DNA of 5,250 bases from Candidatus Woesearchaeota archaeon (lineage in GTDB: Archaea > Nanobdellota > Nanobdellia > Woesearchaeales > JASKKU01). The notes under the pieces are model-generated. The model searched no databases, was not told where the DNA came from, and worked only from the letters and a program-made list of their open reading frames with translations. Of this stretch, positions 1 to 5,221 are shown one piece after another; position 1 is the stretch's first letter; each line of letters opens with the position of its first letter. The stretch spans positions 1 through 5,250 of the forward strand of contig DSBS01000004.1 in NCBI GenBank assembly GCA_011045925.1, written 5' to 3'. Position numbers and translations under genes: made by a program.

Positions 1-98
1 GCTTAGAATTTTTTGCATTTAAACTGCCTTAAGTTTTGAGTATGCATTAAAAAAGCTTCCATAAGAAACAAGGGTGTCTGTCACGCGTTTTCATGTAT

Positions 99-116
99 TT
101 TAAAAAGGTTTTTAAA
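99..116 (+). promoter_or_regulatory. TATA-box promoter for the SpoIIM-like gene
   Basis: TTTTTAAA at 109-116 is centred 26-27 nt before the ATG at 139, the spacing expected when an archaeal TATA box drives a leaderless transcript. It is one arm of a perfect inverted repeat, TTTAAAAA-GG-TTTTTAAA (99-116), so the same element could also be read on the minus strand. No Shine-Dalgarno sequence precedes the ATG, which fits leaderless initiation. The assignment rests on spacing and composition in an AT-rich region. Confidence 0.5.
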
Positions 117-138
117 GTTATCTGATTCTGTTTAATGT

Positions 139-999
139 ATGGTGCTAGAAACCAACTTTAAGGTTGATTTTTTAGAAAAAAGGTTTTATTTGCTCCTGGT
201 TTTTGGCTTAGTTTATGCTCTGGTTTCAAGTTTTTTTGCCCTCTGGGTCTTTCCGCCAAACCCCATGCTTGTATCCATTTCTTTAATAATCCTGACAACG
301 GTGCCTGTTTTTTATAAGATTAGCGAGCACGAAGAGCAGATTGGCATTAACGAAGATAATGAAAAAGGCGTTCTTGTAAAGCATGCAAAGGCAATAAATT
401 CTTTCGTTTTTCTTTTCATAGGCTATTTTCTTGGTTTTTTTTTAATGGCTCTTATCTTATCTGGTTCTGCAGCAGACAGCTTTTTTAGCGACCAGAGGCA
501 CGTTCTCTCTTCAATAAACCCAACACTGACAGGAAACTTTTTTTCAAATGCGCTTTCCCGGTTTGGAAGCATCTTTTCAAACAACCTAAAAGTCCTGATT
601 TTTTGCCTGGTTTTTTCCCTTGTTTTTGGTGTTGGCGCTCTTTTTATACTTGTCTGGAACGCGTCTGTTCTCGGGTTTGCTATGGCGGCCATTTTTCAGA
701 CACGGCTTTTTAGCTTTTCAGCGTCTTCCGAGGTTTCAAACCTTTTCAATTATTTGCGTGCTTTCTTTTTCAGTTTTTTTAGGTTTTCCCTGCACGGCAT
801 TCCAGAAATAGCAGCTTATTTTGTTGCAGGGCTGGCAGGAAGCATAATTTCGTTTTCAATCATAAAAAACCACATATTGACAAAAAAATTTGAGAATATT
901 CTTTTAGATGTAAGCAACCTGATAGTGATTTCAATAGTTATTCTTGTTTTCGCTGCTTTGCTTGAGGTTTTTGTAACACCAGTTTTTTTTAGGATGTAA
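139..999 (+). CDS. SpoIIM-like (DUF95 family) multi-pass integral membrane protein
   Basis: This 286-residue protein is strongly hydrophobic, with about six to seven predicted membrane segments: roughly 16-38, 43-60, 86-108, 150-182, 205-218, 221-243 and 259-283. A charged loop lies at about 61-84. The C-terminal half carries features I associate with the stage II sporulation protein M family: an Asn-Asn pair (148-149) leading into a Gly/Phe-rich helix, VWN at 172-174, the block HGIPEIAAYFVAGLAG (219-234) with its His-Gly and Glu, and a final LLEVFVTP (274-281). In Bacillus, SpoIIM takes part in engulfment. Archaeal members do not sporulate and their role is unknown; a membrane-remodelling or transport-accessory function is only a guess. 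The start at 139 (ATG GTG CTA) is chosen over the overlapping ATG at 135, which soon meets a stop. A T8 run (983-990) lies just before the stop codon. The gene converges on the RPA32-like gene with 15 bp between them. Family assignment is fairly secure, function is not. Confidence 0.8.
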   Translation: MVLETNFKVDFLEKRFYLLLVFGLVYALVSSFFALWVFPPNPMLVSISLIILTTVPVFYKISEHEEQIGINEDNEKGVLVKHAKAINSFVFLFIGYFLGFFLMALILSGSAADSFFSDQRHVLSSINPTLTGNFFSNALSRFGSIFSNNLKVLIFCLVFSLVFGVGALFILVWNASVLGFAMAAIFQTRLFSFSASSEVSNLFNYLRAFFFSFFRFSLHGIPEIAAYFVAGLAGSIISFSIIKNHILTKKFENILLDVSNLIVISIVILVFAALLEVFVTPVFFRM

Positions 1000-1016
1000 G
1001 CTTGCCTTTAATTTTT
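983..1016 (+). terminator. Weak T-rich termination zone for the SpoIIM-like gene
   Basis: Archaeal transcription often ends at T-runs on the coding strand. Here T8 (983-990) falls inside the last codons, and T5 (1012-1016) lies 13 nt beyond the TAA and overlaps the stop codon of the convergent gene. No stem-loop is evident. Termination may continue at further T-runs inside the antisense of the neighbour (for example near 1072-1077). Confidence 0.3.
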
Positions 1017-1746
1017 ATACGGCACGAAACCTTCTGGGCCTAACCTCGTATATTTCTCCTTCTTTCAGCAGTTTTTTAAGAACCTCTTCGGCGTTTTTTA
1101 TATTTGAGCTTTCAAGGATTTCAGAAGCATCAACGCCTGATCCAGAATCCTTTTCGCTGATAAAATCAAGCATTTTTTTGTCACTGCTTTCGAAAACAAG
1201 ATTGTCTTCTTCAACATCAAGCTCTGTTGAAATATGCTGAGGGCTTTGATCATTTATGCCTTCTTTGTTTTCTTCTTTATTGGCTTGCTTGTTTTCAGTT
1301 TCCTGCTTTTTCGGCTTTGCCGGTCCTGTTTTCAGGCTTTTCTCCTGTTTTTCGTGGGTTGAAGCCTTCGCTGCACTTTTTTTTCCAAAATCCATCCATT
1401 GCTTTGAAACCTTCCGGATTATATCGCAGGCAATATACGGGCTTTCATCAAAAAACCTTATTTTTCCTATGACCCTTGCAAAGTCTCCAGGAAGAATCTT
1501 GTCGTCCATTCTCTCTAAATCAAAAACAACCGCAGGCATTATTCCTGCACCGTCATCGAGGCTAACTGTAATTTTTTTTGTTATGTTGTCTTTTTCAATA
1601 GAAACCACGACTCCGTAAACGCAAACCTTTTCAATCTTTTCGTCGCCAAGGCTCAGAAAAAACCCGGTTTCATCCTTTTCTATTGTTCCAGCGAGAATTC
1701 TCTCAATACATATGTTTTTTGCCGGTGGAACTTTGAACTCGCTCAT
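1015..1746 (-). CDS. RPA32-like single-stranded DNA-binding protein (OB fold + C-terminal winged helix)
   Basis: The 243-residue protein has three parts. An OB-fold domain spans about 37-112: residues 41-51 (VCVYGVVVSIE) look like the first strand, then VSLDDGAGIMPAVVF (61-75) and PGDFARVIGKI (86-96) follow the usual OB strand order, ending at YIACDIIRKV. A hydrophilic linker of about 65 residues (118-183) is rich in Lys, Glu, Gln and Asn and is probably disordered. A C-terminal winged helix spans about 186-243, with the helix AEEVLKKLLKEGEIYEVRPR and a final basic RRFRAV. This order matches the RPA2/RPA32 subunit: ssDNA binding through the OB fold and partner recruitment through the winged helix. 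It lies 51 bp downstream of MCM on the same strand with no T-run terminator between them, so co-transcription is likely. No Shine-Dalgarno is visible; the ATG follows an A-rich leader. Whether it binds ssDNA in a complex or alone cannot be told. It could also be described as an RPA-associated protein. Confidence 0.75.
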   Translation of the reverse strand: MSEFKVPPAKNICIERILAGTIEKDETGFFLSLGDEKIEKVCVYGVVVSIEKDNITKKITVSLDDGAGIMPAVVFDLERMDDKILPGDFARVIGKIRFFDESPYIACDIIRKVSKQWMDFGKKSAAKASTHEKQEKSLKTGPAKPKKQETENKQANKEENKEGINDQSPQHISTELDVEEDNLVFESSDKKMLDFISEKDSGSGVDASEILESSNIKNAEEVLKKLLKEGEIYEVRPRRFRAV

Positions 1747-1797
1747 TTTTTTGTATTTTTCTTTATTTTTTATTGGTTTATTTTTCTTTTATTTTAT
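1747..1797 (-). promoter_or_regulatory. A-rich intercistronic leader between MCM and the RPA32-like gene
   Basis: Read on the minus strand this 51-nt spacer is almost only A and T, with A-runs broken by single G or C residues and no Shine-Dalgarno. It has no T-run that would stop transcription coming from MCM. An AT-rich stretch on the minus strand at about 1762-1774 lies close to 26 nt before the ATG at 1746, so a weak private promoter with a leaderless message is possible. An unstructured A-rich leader could also help ribosome entry. Both readings are inference. Confidence 0.3.
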
Positions 1798-3828
1798 TCA
1801 TTCTATTCTCTGGATGTGCCCTCTCCTGGGCTCAAATATGTCTCCGATTCTTTTCAGCTTATCAATTGCTTCGTATGTCTGTGACTCGTTTATGTCTGAC
1901 TTGGTGGCTTTATCTACAATTTCTTCTATGGGTATGACCTTTCCCACATCCTTTTCCAGCTCTTCTATTATCTGCTTGACAATAAGTATTTTGCTTCTTT
2001 GGTTTGTGCTGGTTCCTGTAGTTATAAGGTCTATATCAAACCTTTTGGTCTGTGGGTCGAGCCCAACCTCTTGCATAGATACGGTGAGTATGTTTATTGC
2101 CCTTTCTGCGTCCATTTTTGTTACAGTGTTTGACAGCCTGGCCTTAGCGCTTGCTTCAGAAAGCCTTACTAGTGCTTCTAGCTGTCTTGCTGTTATTGGA
2201 ATCGGCTTAATCTGCTCAGAGTCATCTTGCCCTGAATTCCTTAGATCAACATAAAATTCTTTAATTCTTTCTAAAGCCTTGTCGGTAAGCTTTGGCTTGA
2301 AGTTTTTTTTTGCATAAGCAATATACCTTCTCAAAAGGTTTGTGTCAATATCCTTTTCTTTTTGGTCAGGGTTCTGGTGTTGTTTAAGAATGTATTCAGC
2401 CAGCTCTATATCCTTGTTTTTTGATGGAAGGTCTCTTACAATAAATATTAGGTCAAACCTGTTTATCAGCGTTGGCGGCAGGTTTATCTGCTTTGCAATT
2501 GGCGTCATGGGGTCAAACCTGCCCATCTTAGGGTTTGCAGCTGCAACCACAGAGGTTTTCGCAATCAGTGTTGCCTGGATGTTTGCTTTGCTTATGCTGA
2601 TTGTCTGCTGCTCCAGGGCTTCATGCATGGCAGTCCTGTCTTCCGTAGTCATCTTATCCAGCTCATCTATGGCACAAAGGCCGTTGTTTGCCAGAACCAG
2701 GGCACCAGCTTCCAGGGCCCATCCCCTGATAAACTCATCCTTAACAACAGCAGCAGTTAACCCTGCCCCGCTGGCTCCTCTTCCAGAGACAAATTTTGCC
2801 TTCGGTCCAACAATGCTCATTCGCTTAAGAAGCTGAGACTTTCCTGCGCCCGGGTCCCCCACCAGAAGGACATGCATGTCTCCCCTTGTCTTCGACTTGT
2901 CTTTTTTTACCTTTTCTACTCCGCCCAGCTGCTGAAGCAAAAGCGCAAGCTTAATGTTTTCATAACCATAAATTGATGGGGCAATTGCATCTACCAAAAC
3001 ATCAAAAACATTTTTGCTCTTCCCGATTTCCTTGATTTTTTCTTCTTCCTCTTCTGTAATTTCCAGCTCAAGGTAATCCTCTGCAAGAGCCTCAACATAA
3101 TTTGATATAATTACAAGGTCAAACTGAACAGACTGAGTCCCGGAAGATTCGTACTTTGGAATCTCTTTAAGCGTCCCGCAAACCCTTATTTTCGATCCAG
3201 GGTTGGTTTTTCTGTCGCTGATTGGGCTCACTAAGTCTTCTTCAAGAAGCAGGTTCATTCTTTTTGGCTGAGCATCGCCTTCAAGAACCTCGGGCATTTC
3301 TTCTAATACAATCCTTTGTGAATCAATAAACTCGGTAGTGAGCTTATGAAACCTACCCTTTCTTCCGCAAGAGCACTGGCTTGGCTCTTTGAACTTGTCT
3401 CCTGTCTGGATTACAGTAATTATGTTTCCGCACTGCGGGCACTCAAACCGCGCAGACCTGGCTCTTGGCCTTACATCAGACTTTTGCCTGACTATTCCTT
3501 CAACAACAATAAACTTCTCAAGGTGCTCTGAGCGAATGTTTCTTATAGCAATTCTGCTTTTTTCAGGTAGATTAAAAAACCTCACATGAAATTTTGTAAA
3601 TTTGTCCTGCGGGAAGAACTCCAGGGTTTTAATTGACGTTTCTGCTGCTTCGATTAGCTCTCCGGGCTGATCAAGAAGCGCTTCAGCAATTTCAGGGGAG
3701 AATTTTGCAAGGACAGAAAAATCCACCGCCACAAAGGTTGTGTCTTTCCTGAAGCTGTCTATTAGCTTTTTTTTATAGGAAGCATCAAAGAATTCCCTAA
3801 ACTTTTCTATCAGCTCTTCAATATTCAT
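1798..3828 (-). CDS. mcm: Minichromosome maintenance (MCM) replicative DNA helicase
   Basis: The 676-residue AAA+ helicase unwinds DNA 3'-5' as a hexameric ring at the replication fork. The N-terminal domain (about 1-250) has helical subdomain A, an OB fold and a zinc-binding site with C130-x2-C133 and C152-x-C154. The AAA+ core (about 275-565) shows Walker A GDPGAGKS (324-331), the helix-2 insert around GRGASGAGLTAAV (349-361), Walker B CAIDELDKM (385-393, with D388 and E389), a pre-sensor-1 hairpin ISISKANIQATL (410-421, K414), sensor 1 AANP (430-433), the arginine finger in LINRFDLIF (R457) and sensor 2 around ITARQLEAL (R548). A C-terminal winged helix spans about 611-676. The length is typical of archaeal MCM and no key residue is missing. 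The ATG at 3828 gives the normal N-terminus and has a TATA-like element 32 nt upstream. It is probably the first gene of a two-gene unit with the RPA32-like gene downstream. Confidence 0.97.
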   Translation of the reverse strand: MNIEELIEKFREFFDASYKKKLIDSFRKDTTFVAVDFSVLAKFSPEIAEALLDQPGELIEAAETSIKTLEFFPQDKFTKFHVRFFNLPEKSRIAIRNIRSEHLEKFIVVEGIVRQKSDVRPRARSARFECPQCGNIITVIQTGDKFKEPSQCSCGRKGRFHKLTTEFIDSQRIVLEEMPEVLEGDAQPKRMNLLLEEDLVSPISDRKTNPGSKIRVCGTLKEIPKYESSGTQSVQFDLVIISNYVEALAEDYLELEITEEEEEKIKEIGKSKNVFDVLVDAIAPSIYGYENIKLALLLQQLGGVEKVKKDKSKTRGDMHVLLVGDPGAGKSQLLKRMSIVGPKAKFVSGRGASGAGLTAAVVKDEFIRGWALEAGALVLANNGLCAIDELDKMTTEDRTAMHEALEQQTISISKANIQATLIAKTSVVAAANPKMGRFDPMTPIAKQINLPPTLINRFDLIFIVRDLPSKNKDIELAEYILKQHQNPDQKEKDIDTNLLRRYIAYAKKNFKPKLTDKALERIKEFYVDLRNSGQDDSEQIKPIPITARQLEALVRLSEASAKARLSNTVTKMDAERAINILTVSMQEVGLDPQTKRFDIDLITTGTSTNQRSKILIVKQIIEELEKDVGKVIPIEEIVDKATKSDINESQTYEAIDKLKRIGDIFEPRRGHIQRIE

Positions 3829-3855
3829 CTTTTGGTTTTGGTTAAACCCAGCTGA

Positions 3856-3870
3856 TTAATATATGTTTTT
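3856..3870 (-). promoter_or_regulatory. TATA-box promoter of mcm
   Basis: On the minus strand the region reads AAAAACATATATTAA. The ATATATTA core (3857-3864) is centred about 32 nt upstream of the mcm ATG, which predicts a message with a leader of only about 5 nt. The preceding A-run plus C resembles the AAAC that precedes the TATA boxes of TBP and the ABC gene here, a plausible BRE (TFB site). No Shine-Dalgarno is present in the short leader, which reads as ACCAAAA-type repeats. Confidence 0.5.
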
Positions 3871-3936
3871 GTTTGTTTTGAAAAAGATTTTTGGTTTTTT
3901 TGGTTGGCAAAAGAAATATGTTTTTTAAAATAAAAG

Positions 3937-3945
3937 TATATAAAA
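3937..3945. promoter_or_regulatory. Second TATA-like element in the TBP-mcm spacer
   Basis: GTATATAAA lies about 110 nt upstream of mcm. Read on the minus strand (TTTATATAC) it could be a distal mcm promoter giving a leader of roughly 85 nt. Read on the plus strand (TATATAAAA) it would direct an antisense transcript into the 3' end of TBP. In so AT-rich a spacer it may be chance. Confidence 0.2.
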
Positions 3946-3959
3946 CCAAAAGGATTAAG

Positions 3960-3967
3960 AAAAAAAA
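3960..3967 (-). terminator. T8 terminator downstream of TBP
   Basis: Eight As on the plus strand (T8 on the coding strand) begin 9 nt beyond the TBP stop codon, followed by further short T-runs in the same direction. This is the usual form of an intrinsic archaeal terminator. It would separate the TBP message from mcm, which has its own TATA box. Confidence 0.5.
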
Positions 3968-3975
3968 CACAAGAA

Positions 3976-4575
3976 TTATTTTGTTGCCTGCTTTAGCTTA
4001 ACAATAAGCTTTTCCACAGCCCTGTGGACTGCGTCTTCGCTCTTTGTTCCAGTGCAGACAATCTTGCCGTTTGAGAACAGCAGGAATGTAGCAGAGATGT
4101 CGGGGTCGTTTAGCTTGTATACCAGGCCCGGGAACTGTTCTGGCTCATACTCGGTGTTTCTCATTGTTATTGCCAGCTTGTTAAGGTTAAGGTCCATTCC
4201 TATGCTGCCGGAAGCAACGATATTTTGTACAGTGATTTTTGGCTCAATAGTAACATTCACGCCGACTTTTGCAACAGCTTCCTTAATCCTGTTTATAGAT
4301 TCTCTTACTTTCTGCAGCGACCTTGCCCCGGTACAGACAATGTTTCCTGAATTGAAAATGAGGGCGCTGGTCTTTGGCTCTTTTATTCTTAGCACAAGGC
4401 CCGGGAACTGCTCAGGGTTGTATTCCGTGTTAGCCAGAACCGTAGCCATCTTTTCAAGGGGGACTTCCTTTCCAAGAGAAGAACTCACAACGATATTTAC
4501 AACAGTAATGTCCTTATCGTTTTTACCTTTGCCTTTTTTTTCGGCAACAGCAGGATTTAAAGCCTTGTCTTTCAT
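3976..4575 (-). CDS. tbp: TATA-box-binding protein (TBP), general transcription factor
   Basis: This 199-residue protein binds and bends the TATA box and recruits TFB and RNA polymerase. The saddle is built from two direct repeats, about 24-108 and 115-197, each with the order NIV..., NTEYxPEQFPGLV, then (I/K)VCTG(A/T)(R/K)S. The DNA-kinking phenylalanines are visible: F57 and F148 in the FPGLV segments, F74 in ALIFNSG, and F167 in FLLFSNG. The two halves are very alike, and a 14-bp DNA stretch (AGGCCCGGGAACTG) recurs 273 bp apart at 4124-4137 and 4397-4410. Two features are less usual: a Lys-rich N-terminal tail of about 23 residues, and in the second repeat two more residues between the Pro (P158) and the Phe of the fourth strand than in the first (P67 to F74). 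There is no acidic C-terminal tail. The ATG at 4575 is the only Met before residue 43 and has a TATA box and a GGGGG Shine-Dalgarno-like run upstream. Confidence 0.96.
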   Translation of the reverse strand: MKDKALNPAVAEKKGKGKNDKDITVVNIVVSSSLGKEVPLEKMATVLANTEYNPEQFPGLVLRIKEPKTSALIFNSGNIVCTGARSLQKVRESINRIKEAVAKVGVNVTIEPKITVQNIVASGSIGMDLNLNKLAITMRNTEYEPEQFPGLVYKLNDPDISATFLLFSNGKIVCTGTKSEDAVHRAVEKLIVKLKQATK

Positions 4576-4582
4576 AATTTCG

Positions 4583-4624
4583 CCCCCTTTTTTAAAGTCT
4601 GGAGTCTAATGTTTATAAATGTTT
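4583..4624 (-). promoter_or_regulatory. TBP promoter and ribosome-binding region
   Basis: On the minus strand AAACATTTATAAA (4612-4624) supplies an AAAC BRE-like part and the TATA box TTTATAAA (4612-4619). The box is centred about 40 nt before the ATG at 4575, predicting a leader of about 14 nt. The leader contains GGGGG (4583-4587), 7 nt from the ATG, which could pair weakly with the CCUCC of 16S rRNA. The TATA box lies in TBP's own promoter, so the protein presumably binds it to drive its own gene. Confidence 0.6.
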
Positions 4625-4642
4625 GTATTATTTTTAAGGTTA

Positions 4643-4658
4643 TTTTCAATATTGAAAA
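4643..4658. promoter_or_regulatory. 16-bp perfect palindrome between divergent promoters, candidate operator
   Basis: TTTTCAATATTGAAAA is a perfect dyad of two 8-bp arms. It sits 19 bp upstream of the TBP BRE/TATA element and about 70 bp upstream of the TATA box of the ABC gene. Perfect dyads of this size are typical binding sites of dimeric helix-turn-helix regulators. No regulator gene is in the window. It could be chance, since the spacer is AT-rich, although the central CAATATTG is not a homopolymer effect. Confidence 0.35.
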
Positions 4659-4729
4659 ATAAAAAACTCTTTTGTTGGTTTTTCCTTTAATCAAAACGAG
4701 ATGATTTTTTGTTTTTTAATGATGTTAAA

Positions 4730-4742
4730 AAACATTTATAAA
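4730..4742 (+). promoter_or_regulatory. TATA-box promoter of the ABC ATPase pseudogene
   Basis: AAACATTTATAAA matches the 13-bp TBP promoter core exactly but faces the other way. The TTTATAAA box (4735-4742) is centred 26-27 nt before the ATG at 4765, predicting a leaderless message starting at or near the ATG. This is the same spacing as for the SpoIIM-like gene. The promoter looks intact although the gene is broken. Confidence 0.6.
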
Positions 4743-4755
4743 GGGTTTTCCCTTT
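4740..4755. repeat. Short inverted repeat between TATA box and start of the ABC pseudogene
   Basis: AAAGGG-TTTT-CCCTTT forms a 6-bp stem with a 4-nt loop, followed by more Ts. It overlaps the end of the TATA box and occupies the space up to about 10 nt before the predicted transcription start. If transcription starts at 4765 it is not in the RNA and would act as DNA, for instance as a repressor site blocking polymerase or TFB. If transcription came from further upstream it would resemble a hairpin-plus-T terminator. Confidence 0.35.
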
Positions 4756-4764
4756 TTTAAGGAA

Positions 4765-5163
4765 ATGTATGAAAAAGCGCTGCTTGAATGCAGGAATCTC
4801 TCAATGCGTTTTGGTAAAAATATTATTTTAGATAACATCAATTTTAGTATTGCCTAGGGAGAATTTGTTGGCTTAATTGGCATTTCGGGGTCAGGAAAAA
4901 GCAGCCTAATTAAGTCTCTTCTTGGGCTGATTGATTTTTCAGGAGAGGTTTTTTTTAAGGGAAAAAATATAAAGCTTTTAAAAGGGCGTTATCTTAGCCA
5001 GGCCGGATACTGCACACAGCAAAATAGCTTTTATGAGAATCTTACTGTTGAGGAGAACCTGAATTATTTTTCTCTTTTTTATAATATTCCTTCAAAAACC
5101 ATTAAGAAAAACCTTTCTGAGATTATAAATTTAACCAACCTGCAGGCTCTGTTCAAAATCTAA
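4765..5163 (+). pseudogene. ABC transporter ATP-binding protein, N-terminal half, disrupted
   Basis: The reading frame from ATG 4765 encodes an ABC ATPase start: LECRNLSMRFGKNIILDNINF, then an in-frame TAG at codon 31 (4855-4857), then GEFVGLIGISGSGKSS with Walker A at 39-47. After SGEVFFKGKNI come the Q-loop region with QQNSF (85-89) and ENLTVEENLNYF, typical of ABC-2/multidrug-type ATPases. The frame ends at TAA 5161-5163, before any signature motif, Walker B or H-loop, where a full domain needs about 100 more residues. Just beyond, another frame reads KIYNL (5163-5177), where the signature would be expected, and a further frame reads SAAVRLSEGG, so one or more small deletions are likely. 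The TAG lies where family members usually have Lys, Glu or Gln, so one base change explains it. The translated part would lack a working ATPase. Recoding of TAG cannot fix the later frame loss. Confidence 0.8.
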
Positions 5164-5166
5164 AGA

Positions 5167-5209
5167 TTTATAACCTTCAGCAGCCGTAAGGCTATCTGAG
5201 GGGGGGAGG
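5167..5209 (+). promoter_or_regulatory. Possible promoter and Shine-Dalgarno for a gene entering the window end
   Basis: TTTATAA at 5167-5173 resembles the TATA boxes above. A start about 26 nt downstream would fall near 5196 and give a leader of about 26 nt to the ATG at 5222. The leader holds a G7 run and GGAGG (5205-5209), 12 nt before that ATG, a fair match to an archaeal Shine-Dalgarno. The TATA-like sequence lies in decayed ABC coding sequence, so it may be incidental. Confidence 0.3.
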
Positions 5210-5221
5210 GATTTTCTCCCC
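5203..5221. repeat. GC-rich inverted repeat at the window end
   Basis: GGGGAG (5203-5208) and CTCCCC (5216-5221) form a perfect 6-bp stem around the loop GGATTTT, directly before the ATG at 5222. In RNA it would sequester the GGAGG Shine-Dalgarno-like sequence. The adjacent G7 run (5200-5206) is unusual in this AT-rich DNA. Confidence 0.4.

Noticed and set aside
3..62. 19-codon minus-strand frame upstream of the SpoIIM-like gene
   Set aside because: Too short and unrecognised to call as a gene; kept only as part of the bidirectional promoter observation.
1..138. Possible tRNA or other RNA gene before the first CDS
   Set aside because: No cloverleaf arms, T-loop consensus or GC-rich stems are visible; the stretch is AT-rich spacer.
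423..692. 89-codon minus-strand open frame inside the SpoIIM-like gene
   Set aside because: Lys/Arg-rich product is the expected antisense of a Phe-rich membrane protein; the sense strand has the recognisable family.
1712..2254. 180-codon plus-strand open frame opposite mcm and the RPA32-like gene
   Set aside because: It is antisense to the conserved MCM C-terminus, its composition (Ser, Ile, Leu-rich) is what antisense of this gene gives, and it has no recognisable domain.
3829..3975. Replication origin next to mcm
   Set aside because: No origin-recognition-box-type long inverted repeats and no cdc6/orc1 gene nearby; AT-richness alone is not enough.
4124..4410. Direct DNA repeat AGGCCCGGGAACTG 273 bp apart
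   Set aside because: Explained by the two-fold repeat of TBP; not a mobile or regulatory repeat.
4052..4609. 185-codon plus-strand open frame opposite TBP
   Set aside because: It lies antisense to TBP, and its internal repeat (TRPGNCSG twice) is just the shadow of the TBP FPGL repeats.
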